Assembly: GCA_028290245.1 (NCBI GenBank)
Contig: JAQGKG010000259.1
Span: 1-5,478 of the forward strand
DNA: 5,478 nucleotides
Reading direction: 5' to 3'
From: Devosia sp.
GTDB taxonomy: Bacteria > Pseudomonadota > Alphaproteobacteria > Rhizobiales > Devosiaceae
The first letter of the stretch is position 1; every line of letters begins with the position of its first letter. Both the position numbers and the translations under genes were made by a program. Below the pieces are notes generated by a model. The model did no database searches. It was not told where the DNA came from and worked only from the letters and a program-made list of their open reading frames with translations. This document shows positions 1 to 5,319 of this stretch, piece after piece.

Positions 1-1
1 G

Positions 2-211
2 AGCCTCAGGGCCAAGGCCATTGCTGTCTGCCAGGACAAGATCGACAAAAAGGGGATAGGTGTCGGCCTGTCCTTCTATGCGTTTTTTGCCAACAGGAAC
101 GACGACCCCGATCTGCTGATGGAGGCCGCAGTTTGGTGGATCAGGACTCACGCCCTGGACCACTTCGAAAAAGCCACCAAAGTTCAGGACATGCTCAAGT
201 CCGGTCGCTAA
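2..211 (+). CDS. Small DUF6500-like protein, C-terminal 69 residues (start cut off by the window edge)
   Basis: An open frame runs from base 2 to a TAA at 209-211 and gives 69 residues. The protein is soluble and mixed-charge, with no membrane segment. It includes GVGLSFYAFFANRNDDPDLL and then a Trp-Trp pair followed by RTHALDHFEKATKVQDML. This resembles, from memory, the small alphaproteobacterial DUF6500 family, whose members are about 70 residues long. If so, only a few N-terminal residues are missing. No function is known to me and no catalytic motif is visible. The gene converges on the epimerase gene with a 10-base gap, so it is not in that operon. The coding reading is well supported by the sensible composition; the family name is a recollection and needs a profile search. 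Confidence 0.65.
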   Translation, partial: SLRAKAIAVCQDKIDKKGIGVGLSFYAFFANRNDDPDLLMEAAVWWIRTHALDHFEKATKVQDMLKSGR

Positions 212-219
212 AGGCGACC
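203..219. terminator. Short hairpin between two convergent genes, possible weak bidirectional terminator
   Basis: GGTCGC (203-208) and GCGACC (214-219) form a perfect 6-bp stem with a 5-base loop. The stem spans the TAA of the upstream gene and ends just before the epimerase stop at 222. There is no T-run on either side, so efficient intrinsic termination is doubtful. The position between convergent stops is the main argument. Confidence 0.3.
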
Positions 220-221
220 AG

Positions 222-1079
222 TCAGACCTCGTTCTTCCAACTGAATTGCGGCGAATAGCCCAGCATGCGCTTGGCCTTTTCAATCGACAGTAAAGTCCCG
301 TTGGCGCTCATATTTCCTTTAGTGGGTACGCCTGGAAACACCTCCGCCAGCAGCGACATGTTGGATCGGTTCATCACCGTATCGGCGTTGGCGATGATGA
401 AGGCTTCAAAGCCGGTGAAGTCGGCCTGGATCGAGCGGCGGACTGCCTGGGCGCCGTCGCGGGCGTCGATATAGCCCCAGAGATTCCATTTGCGACTGTG
501 TGGATCGGCATCGAACTTGGGGAAGGCGGCGTAGTCTTCCGGGTTCATCACGTTTGAGAAGCGCAGGCCGACGATGCGCAGCGATGGGTCCCAGCGGCAA
601 AATTGCGCGGCCATGGTTTCGTCCAGCAGCTTGCCGAGCGAGTAGGCGCTTTCGGGGCGCGGATAGTATTCCTCGTCCACTGGGGCGTAGGGCGGCGGTG
701 TATCGAACGGCAGCCCGAGCACGGTTTCGCTAGAGGCGAACACGATATTCTTGATGCCTGCCAGTCGGCTAGCCTCGAACACGTTGTAAGTGGTCGGCAC
801 GTTGTTGGCGAAGGTGCGCGCATTGGCGGCAATGCCAGGCGCTGGAATCGCGGCCAGATGCACCACTGCCTCGAACGGTCCGCCGCGTTCATCAACGCTG
901 CCGAGGATGGCTGCGGCGACTTCGCCGAAGTTGGTCAGGTCGACGCGAATGCTGGGGCAAATCGGCTCGGGCAGGGCCTGTTGATCGAGGTTCAGCACCT
1001 CATAACCATGCGCCACGAGGTCTTTCAAAACGGCGCGTCCGAGTTTGCCGCTGCCGCCCGTCACCAGAACCTTGCTCAT
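222..1079 (-). CDS. NAD-dependent epimerase/dehydratase, extended short-chain dehydrogenase family
   Basis: This 285-residue protein is a cytosolic Rossmann-fold oxidoreductase or epimerase of the extended SDR superfamily. The N-terminus carries the nucleotide-binding motif TGGSGKLG (T7-G8-G9-x-G11-x-x-G14). An Asp at 32, ending the second strand, favours NAD over NADP. D47-L48 and the HLAA stretch (74-77) fit the adenine/NAD pocket. The catalytic set is visible as S116-S117 plus Y146-x-x-x-K150. The C-terminus (LSIEKAKRMLGYSPQFSW) is the usual end of sugar-nucleotide-epimerase-like proteins. Length is slightly shorter than classical GalE (about 330), closer to uronate-dehydrogenase-like or uncharacterised SDRs, so the substrate cannot be named. 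The ATG start is well placed: the minus-strand Shine-Dalgarno GGGAG (1087-1091) lies 7 bases upstream. It is transcribed divergently from the small peptide gene at 1214 and appears monocistronic. Confidence 0.9.
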   Translation of the reverse strand: MSKVLVTGGSGKLGRAVLKDLVAHGYEVLNLDQQALPEPICPSIRVDLTNFGEVAAAILGSVDERGGPFEAVVHLAAIPAPGIAANARTFANNVPTTYNVFEASRLAGIKNIVFASSETVLGLPFDTPPPYAPVDEEYYPRPESAYSLGKLLDETMAAQFCRWDPSLRIVGLRFSNVMNPEDYAAFPKFDADPHSRKWNLWGYIDARDGAQAVRRSIQADFTGFEAFIIANADTVMNRSNMSLLAEVFPGVPTKGNMSANGTLLSIEKAKRMLGYSPQFSWKNEV

Positions 1080-1213
1080 ATTTCATCTCCCTTTTCGCCG
1101 AGTGTGCCACGCCGGGCGCCAAAGATGAACGGATTCTGAACGAAGCTCTCACGATCAGTTCAAGCCGGGTCGGTCACATTGGCCTCAACATCCGAAACGT
1201 CCTGGGGGACAAC

Positions 1214-1369
1214 ATGAATAAGCATCAGGAAAAAGTTCTCGTCGCGACACTCTGCGGCCTCGTCATCACCGCAGCCGGCGCCTTCGCCGTGCAGCCCGCC
1301 ATGGCGAAGAGCAATCAGCCAGTAACCATTCCCGTCCAGCATCTGATGGTAACCACCGCCGCCCGCTGA
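1214..1369 (+). CDS. Small exported peptide of 51 residues with a Sec-type signal sequence
   Basis: An ATG at 1214 opens a 51-codon frame ending in TGA at 1367-1369. GGGGGA (1204-1209) lies 4 bases before the start and can serve as a ribosome-binding site. The N-terminus has a charged region (MNKHQEK), then a hydrophobic core at about residues 8-26 (VLVATLCGLVITAAGAFAV). An A-M-A signal-peptidase-I-type site follows at 29-31. Cleavage would leave a 20-residue mature peptide beginning KSNQPVTIP. Cys14 lies in the core without a lipobox, so it is not an obvious lipoprotein. About three quarters of codons end in G or C, like the neighbouring genes. A strong intrinsic terminator begins 44 bases after the stop, which suggests a separate short transcript. 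I recognise no family. It could be a periplasmic or membrane-acting peptide, or the remnant of a longer secreted protein. A shadow frame on the other strand (1160-1480) looks non-coding. Confidence 0.6.
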   Translation: MNKHQEKVLVATLCGLVITAAGAFAVQPAMAKSNQPVTIPVQHLMVTTAAR

Positions 1370-1406
1370 TTTACAAGTTTCGTGCCTGCCTCCTTCCCAT
1401 GCTCTG

Positions 1407-1435
1407 TTGACTTTTCCGGTCCTGCGCTGTTCCTC
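1407..1435 (+). promoter_or_regulatory. Candidate promoter for the asparaginase gene
   Basis: TTGACT (1407-1412) matches five of six bases of the -35 consensus. Seventeen bases later TTCCTC (1430-1435) is a poor -10, though alphaproteobacterial -10 boxes are often weak. A start near 1442 would give a leader of about 22 bases that keeps the CGGAG Shine-Dalgarno but lacks the 5' arm of the terminator hairpin. The -35 match and this logic are the only support. Confidence 0.3.
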
Positions 1436-1461
1436 AACAACAGCCTGGACCGGAGTTTTTT
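1414..1461 (+). terminator. Strong intrinsic terminator after the small peptide gene, overlapping the asparaginase ribosome-binding site
   Basis: TCCGGTCC (1415-1422) pairs perfectly with GGACCGGA (1447-1454), and a G-U pair (1414/1455) extends the stem. After a small internal loop, GCTGTT (1426-1431) pairs with AACAGC (1439-1444) around a 7-base loop. Six T residues follow at 1456-1461. A two-part stem of about 14 bp plus a T-run is a textbook Rho-independent terminator. The 3' arm contains CGGAG (1451-1455), the only good Shine-Dalgarno for the asparaginase ATG at 1465. Any RNA carrying the whole hairpin would hide that site. Confidence 0.85.
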
Positions 1462-1464
1462 CTG

Positions 1465-2466
1465 ATGGATGCCAACCCAATTCTTGCCGAAACCATTCGC
1501 GGCAACTGGGTCGAAAATCGCCACCGTGGCGCTTATGTGGTGATGGATGCCGATGGCACGATCATCGCCTCGGCGGGTGACATCGAGCGGCCGATTTTCC
1601 CCCGCTCGGCGATCAAGTCGATGCAAGCGCTGCCGATTTTCGCGCGCCGTGCCGAAGGCAAATTCCACCATACCGAAGAAGAGCTGGCCCTGGCCTGCGC
1701 CAGCCATCATGGCGAGGACGATCACGTCGCGACCGCCAATGGATTGCTGACCCGCATCCGGCTGTCTGCGGCCGATCTCGAGTGCGGCGCGCATGCTCCC
1801 ACCAATGCCGTAGCGCGCGAGGCCTTGCGGGCGTCCGGCGCTGAACCGAGTCCCTTGCACAACAACTGTTCCGGCAAGCATTCCGGAATGCTCAGCGTGG
1901 CGCTTGCCATGGGCGTGCCGACGGCGGGCTATGTCGGCCGCGAGCATGAGGTGCAGCGGGCTGTGCGCGCTGCGGTCGAAGCCGTGATTGGCGAAAGCCT
2001 CACCGAAGACCGATGCGGCACCGACGGTTGTTCGATCCCGACATTTGCGGCGCCGTTGCGTTCCTTTGCCTACGGCTTTGCGCGCATGGCGACCGGCAAG
2101 GGGATTTCCGACGAGATCGGCTATGCCGCCAAGCGCCTGTTCGATGCCGCGACCAGCCGCCCGCATCTCGTTGCTGGCACCGGCCATGCCGACACGCTGC
2201 TGATGGCGGCGTTCAAGGGCAGATTGATGCAGAAGGTCGGGGCCGAAGGCGTGCAATGCGGCGCCATTCGCGACAAGGGCTGGGGCTATGCCCTCAAGTG
2301 CGACGACGGCAATATCGCCGCGAGCCAGGCCATGCTAGCCGCTGTGTTGCTCAAGCTGACCGATCCTGACGACCAACAGCGCAAGCTATTGGAATCGCTG
2401 GCGCACCAGACGATCAAGAGCGTTCGCGGCGCAGAAGTCGGCGAGTTGCGCGCCGCACAGGCCTAG
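1465..2466 (+). CDS. ansA: L-asparaginase II, Rhizobium etli ReAV-type (Asparaginase_II family)
   Basis: This 333-residue cytosolic enzyme should hydrolyse L-asparagine to L-aspartate and ammonia, feeding nitrogen and carbon metabolism. It belongs to the Asparaginase_II family (PF06089), unrelated to the E. coli AnsA/AnsB fold. It shows the residues described for R. etli ReAV at identical numbers. These are the Ser-Lys pair S48/K51 (FPRSAIKSM), S80 in ASHHGE, and the zinc ligands C135 and K138 (NNCSGKHSGM) and C189 (GTDGCSIP). The second tandem lysine appears as K257 in KVGAEGVQCG, equivalent by context to ReAV K263. D243 (AGTGHADTLLM) seems to stand where ReAV has Cys249. Length is normal for the family. 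The ATG at 1465 has CGGAG 9 bases upstream, but that site lies in a terminator stem. The gene seems monocistronic, since a promoter-like site follows before the next gene. The symbol follows rhizobial usage; some annotations leave it blank. Confidence 0.95.
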   Translation: MDANPILAETIRGNWVENRHRGAYVVMDADGTIIASAGDIERPIFPRSAIKSMQALPIFARRAEGKFHHTEEELALACASHHGEDDHVATANGLLTRIRLSAADLECGAHAPTNAVAREALRASGAEPSPLHNNCSGKHSGMLSVALAMGVPTAGYVGREHEVQRAVRAAVEAVIGESLTEDRCGTDGCSIPTFAAPLRSFAYGFARMATGKGISDEIGYAAKRLFDAATSRPHLVAGTGHADTLLMAAFKGRLMQKVGAEGVQCGAIRDKGWGYALKCDDGNIAASQAMLAAVLLKLTDPDDQQRKLLESLAHQTIKSVRGAEVGELRAAQA

Positions 2467-2482
2467 AGCGGTCACGTCGAAA

Positions 2483-2520
2483 GGACAACAGAGTTACGAG
2501 TTGTCCCGCGCCGACGCGGG
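2483..2520 (+). repeat. Two overlapping-edge inverted repeats after the asparaginase gene
   Basis: GGACAAC (2483-2489) and GTTGTCC (2500-2506) form a 7-bp inverted repeat with a 10-base spacer. CCCGCG (2505-2510) and CGCGGG (2515-2520) form a 6-bp GC-only hairpin with a 4-base loop. They share bases 2505-2506, so in RNA both cannot form fully. No T-run follows. They may be a weak asparaginase terminator, or an operator, since the first overlaps the candidate -35 and the second fills the promoter spacer. Confidence 0.45.
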
Positions 2521-2530
2521 CGGCTATAAG
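2501..2530 (+). promoter_or_regulatory. Candidate sigma-70-type promoter for the HerA-like ATPase/SLOG operon
   Basis: TTGTCC (2501-2506, four of six consensus bases) and TATAAG (2525-2530, five of six) are separated by 18 bases. Transcription would begin near 2537 and give a leader of about 20 bases before the ATG at 2557, with AAAGG (2541-2545) as ribosome-binding site. This layout argues against the in-frame GTG at 2545, which would sit on the Shine-Dalgarno itself. Confidence 0.5.
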
Positions 2531-2556
2531 AACGCAACTCAAAGGTGTTCGCGCTC

Positions 2557-4047
2557 ATGCTCGTTGATGACAAGATCTTTTTCGGAACCAGCACGCAGCC
2601 CGAATACCTGGCGCTGAAATACGGCAATCGCCACGGCCTCGTGACCGGCGCCACCGGCACCGGCAAGACGGTGACCCTGCAGGTGATGGCCGAAGGCTTT
2701 TCGGCTGCCGGCGTTCCGGTGTTTGCCGCCGACATCAAGGGTGACCTCAGCGGCGTTGCCAAGATGGGCGCGGCGCAGGGCTGGCAGACCGAACGGGCGG
2801 TCGAAATCGGCTTCACCGACTACACGGACGATGTGTTCCCGGTGATTTTCTGGGACCTGTTCGGCCGCCAGGGTCACCCGATCCGCGCCACGATTTCCGA
2901 GATGGGCGCACTGCTGCTGAGCCGCCTACTGCAGCTCAACGACACCCAGGAAGGCGTACTCAATATCGCCTTCAAGCTGGCCGATGACGAAGGCCTGCTG
3001 CTGCTCGACCTGAAAGACCTGCGGGCCTTGCTGGTCGATATCCAGGAGCGGTCCAAGGAAATCTCGACCCGTTACGGCAATGTTTCCGCCACCTCGATCG
3101 GCGCCATCCAGCGCTCGTTGCTGGTGCTGGAGCAGCAGGGCGCCGAGAATTTCTTCGGTGAACGAGCGCTGGAAATCGCTGACCTGATGCGGATCGACCG
3201 CGACGGCAAGGGCTTCATCTCGATCCTCGCTGCTGACGAGCTGATGCGCTCGCCGCGCCTCTACGCAACGTTCTTGTTGTGGATGCTGAGCGAGCTTTTC
3301 GAGGAACTGCCCGAGGTTGGCGATGTCGATAAGCCCAAGCTGGTGTTCTTCTTCGACGAAGCGCATCTGCTGTTCGATGACGCGCCCAAGGTGCTGATCG
3401 ACAAGGTCGAGCAGGTGGTGCGGCTGGTGCGCTCCAAGGGTGTTGGGGTGTATTTTGTAACGCAGAACCCGATCGATATTCCCGAATCCGTTTTGGCCCA
3501 ATTGTCCAACCGCGTACAGCACGCCCTTCGCGCTTACACCCCTCGCGAGCAGAAAGCCGTGCGCGTTGCGGCCGAGACTTTCCGGCCCAATCCTGCCTTC
3601 TCCACCGAAGAGGTCATAACCCAGCTCGGCATCGGCGAGGCGCTGGTTTCAGTGCTGGAAGCGAAGGGCATTCCCTCGATTGTCGGCCGTACGCTGATCC
3701 GGCCGCCCTCGGCGCAAGTCGGGCCGCTGCTGCCCGAAGAGCGCCGCGCCATTATCGCCAACTCGCCCGTCGCCGGGCTGTACGACACGGCGGTTGATCG
3801 CGATTCGGCGTTTGAAGTGCTGGCCAAAAAGGCGCGTGACAAGCAGTTGGCCGAACAGCGCCAGCAGCAGGACGATGATATTCGCAAGACCGAGCGGACC
3901 TATCAGGAAGCTGCGCCTCAGCGTCGCGCTTCGACCCGCCAAAGCCCTGCCGAGGCCGCGATGAACTCGCTGGCCCGCACGGTTGCCAACCGGCTGGGCA
4001 GTGCGCTGGTGCGTGGTATTCTCGGCGGATTGAAGCGGGGACGATGA
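2557..4047 (+). CDS. HerA-like P-loop ATPase, DUF853/YjgR family
   Basis: This 496-residue cytosolic ATPase belongs to the HerA/FtsK clade, DUF853 (HerA C-terminal-like) family, of which E. coli YjgR is a member. Walker A is GATGTGKT at 31-38. Walker B is the LVFFFDEAH stretch with D267-E268. A polar sensor Gln lies at 303 (VTQNP). Conserved SNRVQHALRAYTPRE (from 317) supplies candidate arginine fingers R319 and R325. A charged, Gln-rich segment at about 423-455 precedes a C-terminal tail (from about 469) with the usual LARTVANRLG...ILGGL pattern. Length equals the family norm of about 500. The family is predicted to be a hexameric motor, but its in vivo role is unclear, and DNA translocation here is only inference. 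The ATG at 2557 is preferred: AAAGG lies 11 bases upstream, homologues begin near DDKIF, and the promoter fits. A GTG at 2545 would add four residues. The stop overlaps the next start (ATGA), indicating translational coupling. Confidence 0.93.
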   Translation: MLVDDKIFFGTSTQPEYLALKYGNRHGLVTGATGTGKTVTLQVMAEGFSAAGVPVFAADIKGDLSGVAKMGAAQGWQTERAVEIGFTDYTDDVFPVIFWDLFGRQGHPIRATISEMGALLLSRLLQLNDTQEGVLNIAFKLADDEGLLLLDLKDLRALLVDIQERSKEISTRYGNVSATSIGAIQRSLLVLEQQGAENFFGERALEIADLMRIDRDGKGFISILAADELMRSPRLYATFLLWMLSELFEELPEVGDVDKPKLVFFFDEAHLLFDDAPKVLIDKVEQVVRLVRSKGVGVYFVTQNPIDIPESVLAQLSNRVQHALRAYTPREQKAVRVAAETFRPNPAFSTEEVITQLGIGEALVSVLEAKGIPSIVGRTLIRPPSAQVGPLLPEERRAIIANSPVAGLYDTAVDRDSAFEVLAKKARDKQLAEQRQQQDDDIRKTERTYQEAAPQRRASTRQSPAEAAMNSLARTVANRLGSALVRGILGGLKRGR

Positions 4048-4613
4048 GCATGAGTGAGCCAGCCAGCACCGGACCAGTCATCGCCGTTTTTGCCTCGGAC
4101 AAAGGCCCGGGCGATCCCGAACGCGCTTCGATCATGAGCCAGACCGGCACTTACTTCGCCAAGCGCGGCGCTCGCATCGTCTGCCTAGCTGAAAACGGCA
4201 TTATTCCCGTGCCGCTGATCACCGCAGCCCGTGCAGTCGGTGGGCATGTGCAAATCATTGCCGACACCAGCATCGTGCTGCCGCCAGCTTTGTCAGGCGT
4301 CGCCATGGATGTGTTGTCGATGCGCGAGGAACGTCTCGAACGTCTGGCGCAACTGGCGCAGGCCTATGTAGCACTGCCCGGCTCGCTGGCCTCAGCGTCG
4401 GCACTATTCGGCACATGGGCCGCCGCCAAGCTGCAAGGCCGCACGCCACCCGTGGTCATGCTCAACCGCCACAAGGCCTATGAAGTCATCCGTGGCTACG
4501 CAGCAGACGTGCTATCACCGGGGCTGGTCGGATACGACCGCGCCGTGCAGTTCGCCGACACGATCGAAGATTTGTGGGCAAGGCTCAGCCGCTTGATCAG
4601 CGAAGCGCGGTAG
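4044..4613 (+). CDS. SLOG/LOG-like Rossmann-fold protein with a degenerate catalytic motif
   Basis: This 189-residue protein has the layout of the SLOG superfamily (LOG lysine-decarboxylase-like, DprA/TIGR00725 relatives). A first strand VIAVFASDKGPGDP (12-25) leads to a helix. Then come RIVCLAENGI (44-53), AARAVGGHVQIIAD (61-74), and an Arg-rich helix after M93 leading to QAYVALPGS (106-114). LOG cytokinin phosphoribohydrolases have PGGxGTxxE after that strand. Here it reads PGSLASASALF (112-122), so the second Gly, the GT and the catalytic Glu are absent, and the usual Asp of SDAF is Gln106. Nucleotide binding is plausible; LOG-type hydrolysis is doubtful. No signal peptide or membrane segment is present, so it is probably cytosolic. 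The ATG at 4044 overlaps the ATPase stop by four bases. A second ATG at 4050 lies 8 bases after GGGGA (4037-4041) and may be the true start. The superfamily call is from pattern reading and is moderately sure. Confidence 0.7.
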   Translation: MSMSEPASTGPVIAVFASDKGPGDPERASIMSQTGTYFAKRGARIVCLAENGIIPVPLITAARAVGGHVQIIADTSIVLPPALSGVAMDVLSMREERLERLAQLAQAYVALPGSLASASALFGTWAAAKLQGRTPPVVMLNRHKAYEVIRGYAADVLSPGLVGYDRAVQFADTIEDLWARLSRLISEAR

Positions 4614-4622
4614 TTTCCTACC
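4609..4622. terminator. Small stem-loop at the convergent ends of the SLOG and receiver genes
   Basis: GGTAG (4609-4613, which includes the TAG stop) pairs with CTACC (4618-4622) around a TTTC loop. The 5-bp stem lies in the 11-base gap between convergent stops. It has no following T-run and is short, so it is weak evidence for termination. Confidence 0.2.
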
Positions 4623-4624
4623 CC

Positions 4625-5170
4625 TCAAGCCCCGGATGCCTTTGGCTTCCTGCGGTCGGGGAAGAGTTGCACGACATTATCGGAGGTGCGGCGCGTTGGT
4701 ACCGGCTGTGGTGTCGGCATGGCGATACGATTGCGGCGATCGGGGCCGCGATAACCGCCCAGAGCGCCCACGACACTGCGGCCGCGCAGGCGGGCCTGGA
4801 TGCGTTGCAGCAGATGGCGCGGCGACATTGGCTTGATGATGACTTCGTCGATGCCGGCGCTTATCGCCTGATGGCGCATCGGCGGCGTAATGGTGCGGGT
4901 CAAGGCAATGACCGGGACATCCTGGCTGATCAGATCGGAATTGAGCCGGATGCCCTCGACCATTTCATACGCCGGGCGGCCTTCACGGTCGAAGTCGCAG
5001 ACCAGCATATCGACTGGGGCGATCCGCATGTAGGCGATCAGGTCAATTTCGCTGTCGAACTGGCGCACCGTGAGATGCGAGTCGCCTGCCACCACCATCG
5101 CTAGCAGCGACGACAGAGCAGGATTTGCCGCGATAATGGCAACGACCTTGGTGGAAACTGGCAACGACAC
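4625..5170 (-). CDS. Atypical response-regulator receiver-domain protein
   Basis: This 181-residue protein has a CheY-like receiver at about residues 8-128 and no DNA-binding or enzymatic output domain. The phosphoacceptor is D59 (LVCDFD), the switch Thr is T91 (VIALT), and the conserved Lys-Pro is K113-P114 (VIIKPMSP). The acidic pair that normally ends strand 1 and binds Mg2+ is replaced by A14-A15 (AIIAANPAL). Phosphorylation may therefore be weak, altered or absent. The tail (about 130-181) is basic and Pro-rich, with two PDRR tetrads at 143-146 and 171-174. The GYRGPDRR form occurs in other alphaproteobacterial receiver proteins, as I recall. No histidine kinase is adjacent. The start is GTG at 5170, since an in-frame stop lies at 5192-5194 and no ATG intervenes. 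GGGG at 5171-5174 touches the GTG, so TTG at codon 3 (5164) with better spacing is a possible alternative start. It probably acts in the cytosol through protein-protein contacts. Confidence 0.9.
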   Translation of the reverse strand: MSLPVSTKVVAIIAANPALSSLLAMVVAGDSHLTVRQFDSEIDLIAYMRIAPVDMLVCDFDREGRPAYEMVEGIRLNSDLISQDVPVIALTRTITPPMRHQAISAGIDEVIIKPMSPRHLLQRIQARLRGRSVVGALGGYRGPDRRNRIAMPTPQPVPTRRTSDNVVQLFPDRRKPKASGA

Positions 5171-5176
5171 CCCCGA

Positions 5177-5182
5177 ATAGTA
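5177..5182 (-). promoter_or_regulatory. Possible -10 element of the receiver gene
   Basis: On the minus strand TACTAT (5182 down to 5177) matches four of six -10 bases and ends 6 bases before the GTG start. No convincing -35 is found 16-18 bases upstream. If used, transcription would begin at or next to the GTG, giving a leaderless mRNA. Confidence 0.2.
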
Positions 5183-5260
5183 AACGAACCGTTACCATGA
5201 TCGATACCAGGGATGAAGGGCCGGGCTCGGCAAATGGCTAATGGTCGGGGGAAACACATG

Positions 5261-5292
5261 AAAAAGCCCGCAAGCGGAGTGCGCGGCGGGCT
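5261..5292 (-). terminator. Intrinsic terminator for the minus-strand gene that ends at 5440
   Basis: Read on the minus strand, AGCCCGC (5292-5286) pairs perfectly with GCGGGCT (5271-5265) around a 14-base loop. The T-run complementary to AAAAA (5261-5265) follows directly. The direction suits the gene whose stop is at 5440-5442, about 150 bases upstream in that sense. The palindromic repeat element lies between them. Confidence 0.75.
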
Positions 5293-5319
5293 GTGGCGAA
5301 GGTGAATTTTTGCTGGGTA

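Noticed and set aside
1133..1163. Minus-strand promoter for the epimerase: TTGAAC (1163-1158) and CAGAAT (1138-1133)
   Set aside because: Each box matches four of six consensus bases and the spacer is 19, too long for a confident call.
1160..1480. Minus-strand 106-residue open frame between the epimerase and asparaginase genes
   Set aside because: It lies antisense to the small peptide gene and the terminator, has low-complexity composition unlike a folded protein, and no recognisable motif.
1315..2256. Long minus-strand open frame (313 residues) across the asparaginase gene
   Set aside because: It is antisense to a clear asparaginase with all active-site residues. Long antisense frames are expected in GC-rich genes with strong codon bias.
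2545..2556. GTG at 2545 as start of the HerA-like ATPase
   Set aside because: It overlaps the only Shine-Dalgarno-like AAAGG and would leave almost no leader from the candidate promoter. The ATG at 2557 fits both better, but the GTG is not excluded.
2926..3522. Minus-strand 198-residue frame inside the ATPase gene
   Set aside because: It is Gln/His-rich antisense translation of a conserved ATPase region with no independent support.
2557..4613. Reading the ATPase/SLOG pair as a proven anti-phage defence system
   Set aside because: There is no nuclease, SIR2, toxin or mobile-element context, and DUF853 ATPases occur widely outside defence islands. It is kept only as a hypothesis.
4574..5104. 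Plus-strand 176-residue frame opposite the receiver gene
   Set aside because: The minus strand encodes a clear receiver domain with D59, T91 and K113, and the plus-strand product resembles nothing known.
5234..5305. Plus-strand mini-ORF of 23 codons starting at 5234
   Set aside because: It reads through the minus-strand terminator hairpin, has no ribosome-binding support, and its composition only mirrors that hairpin.
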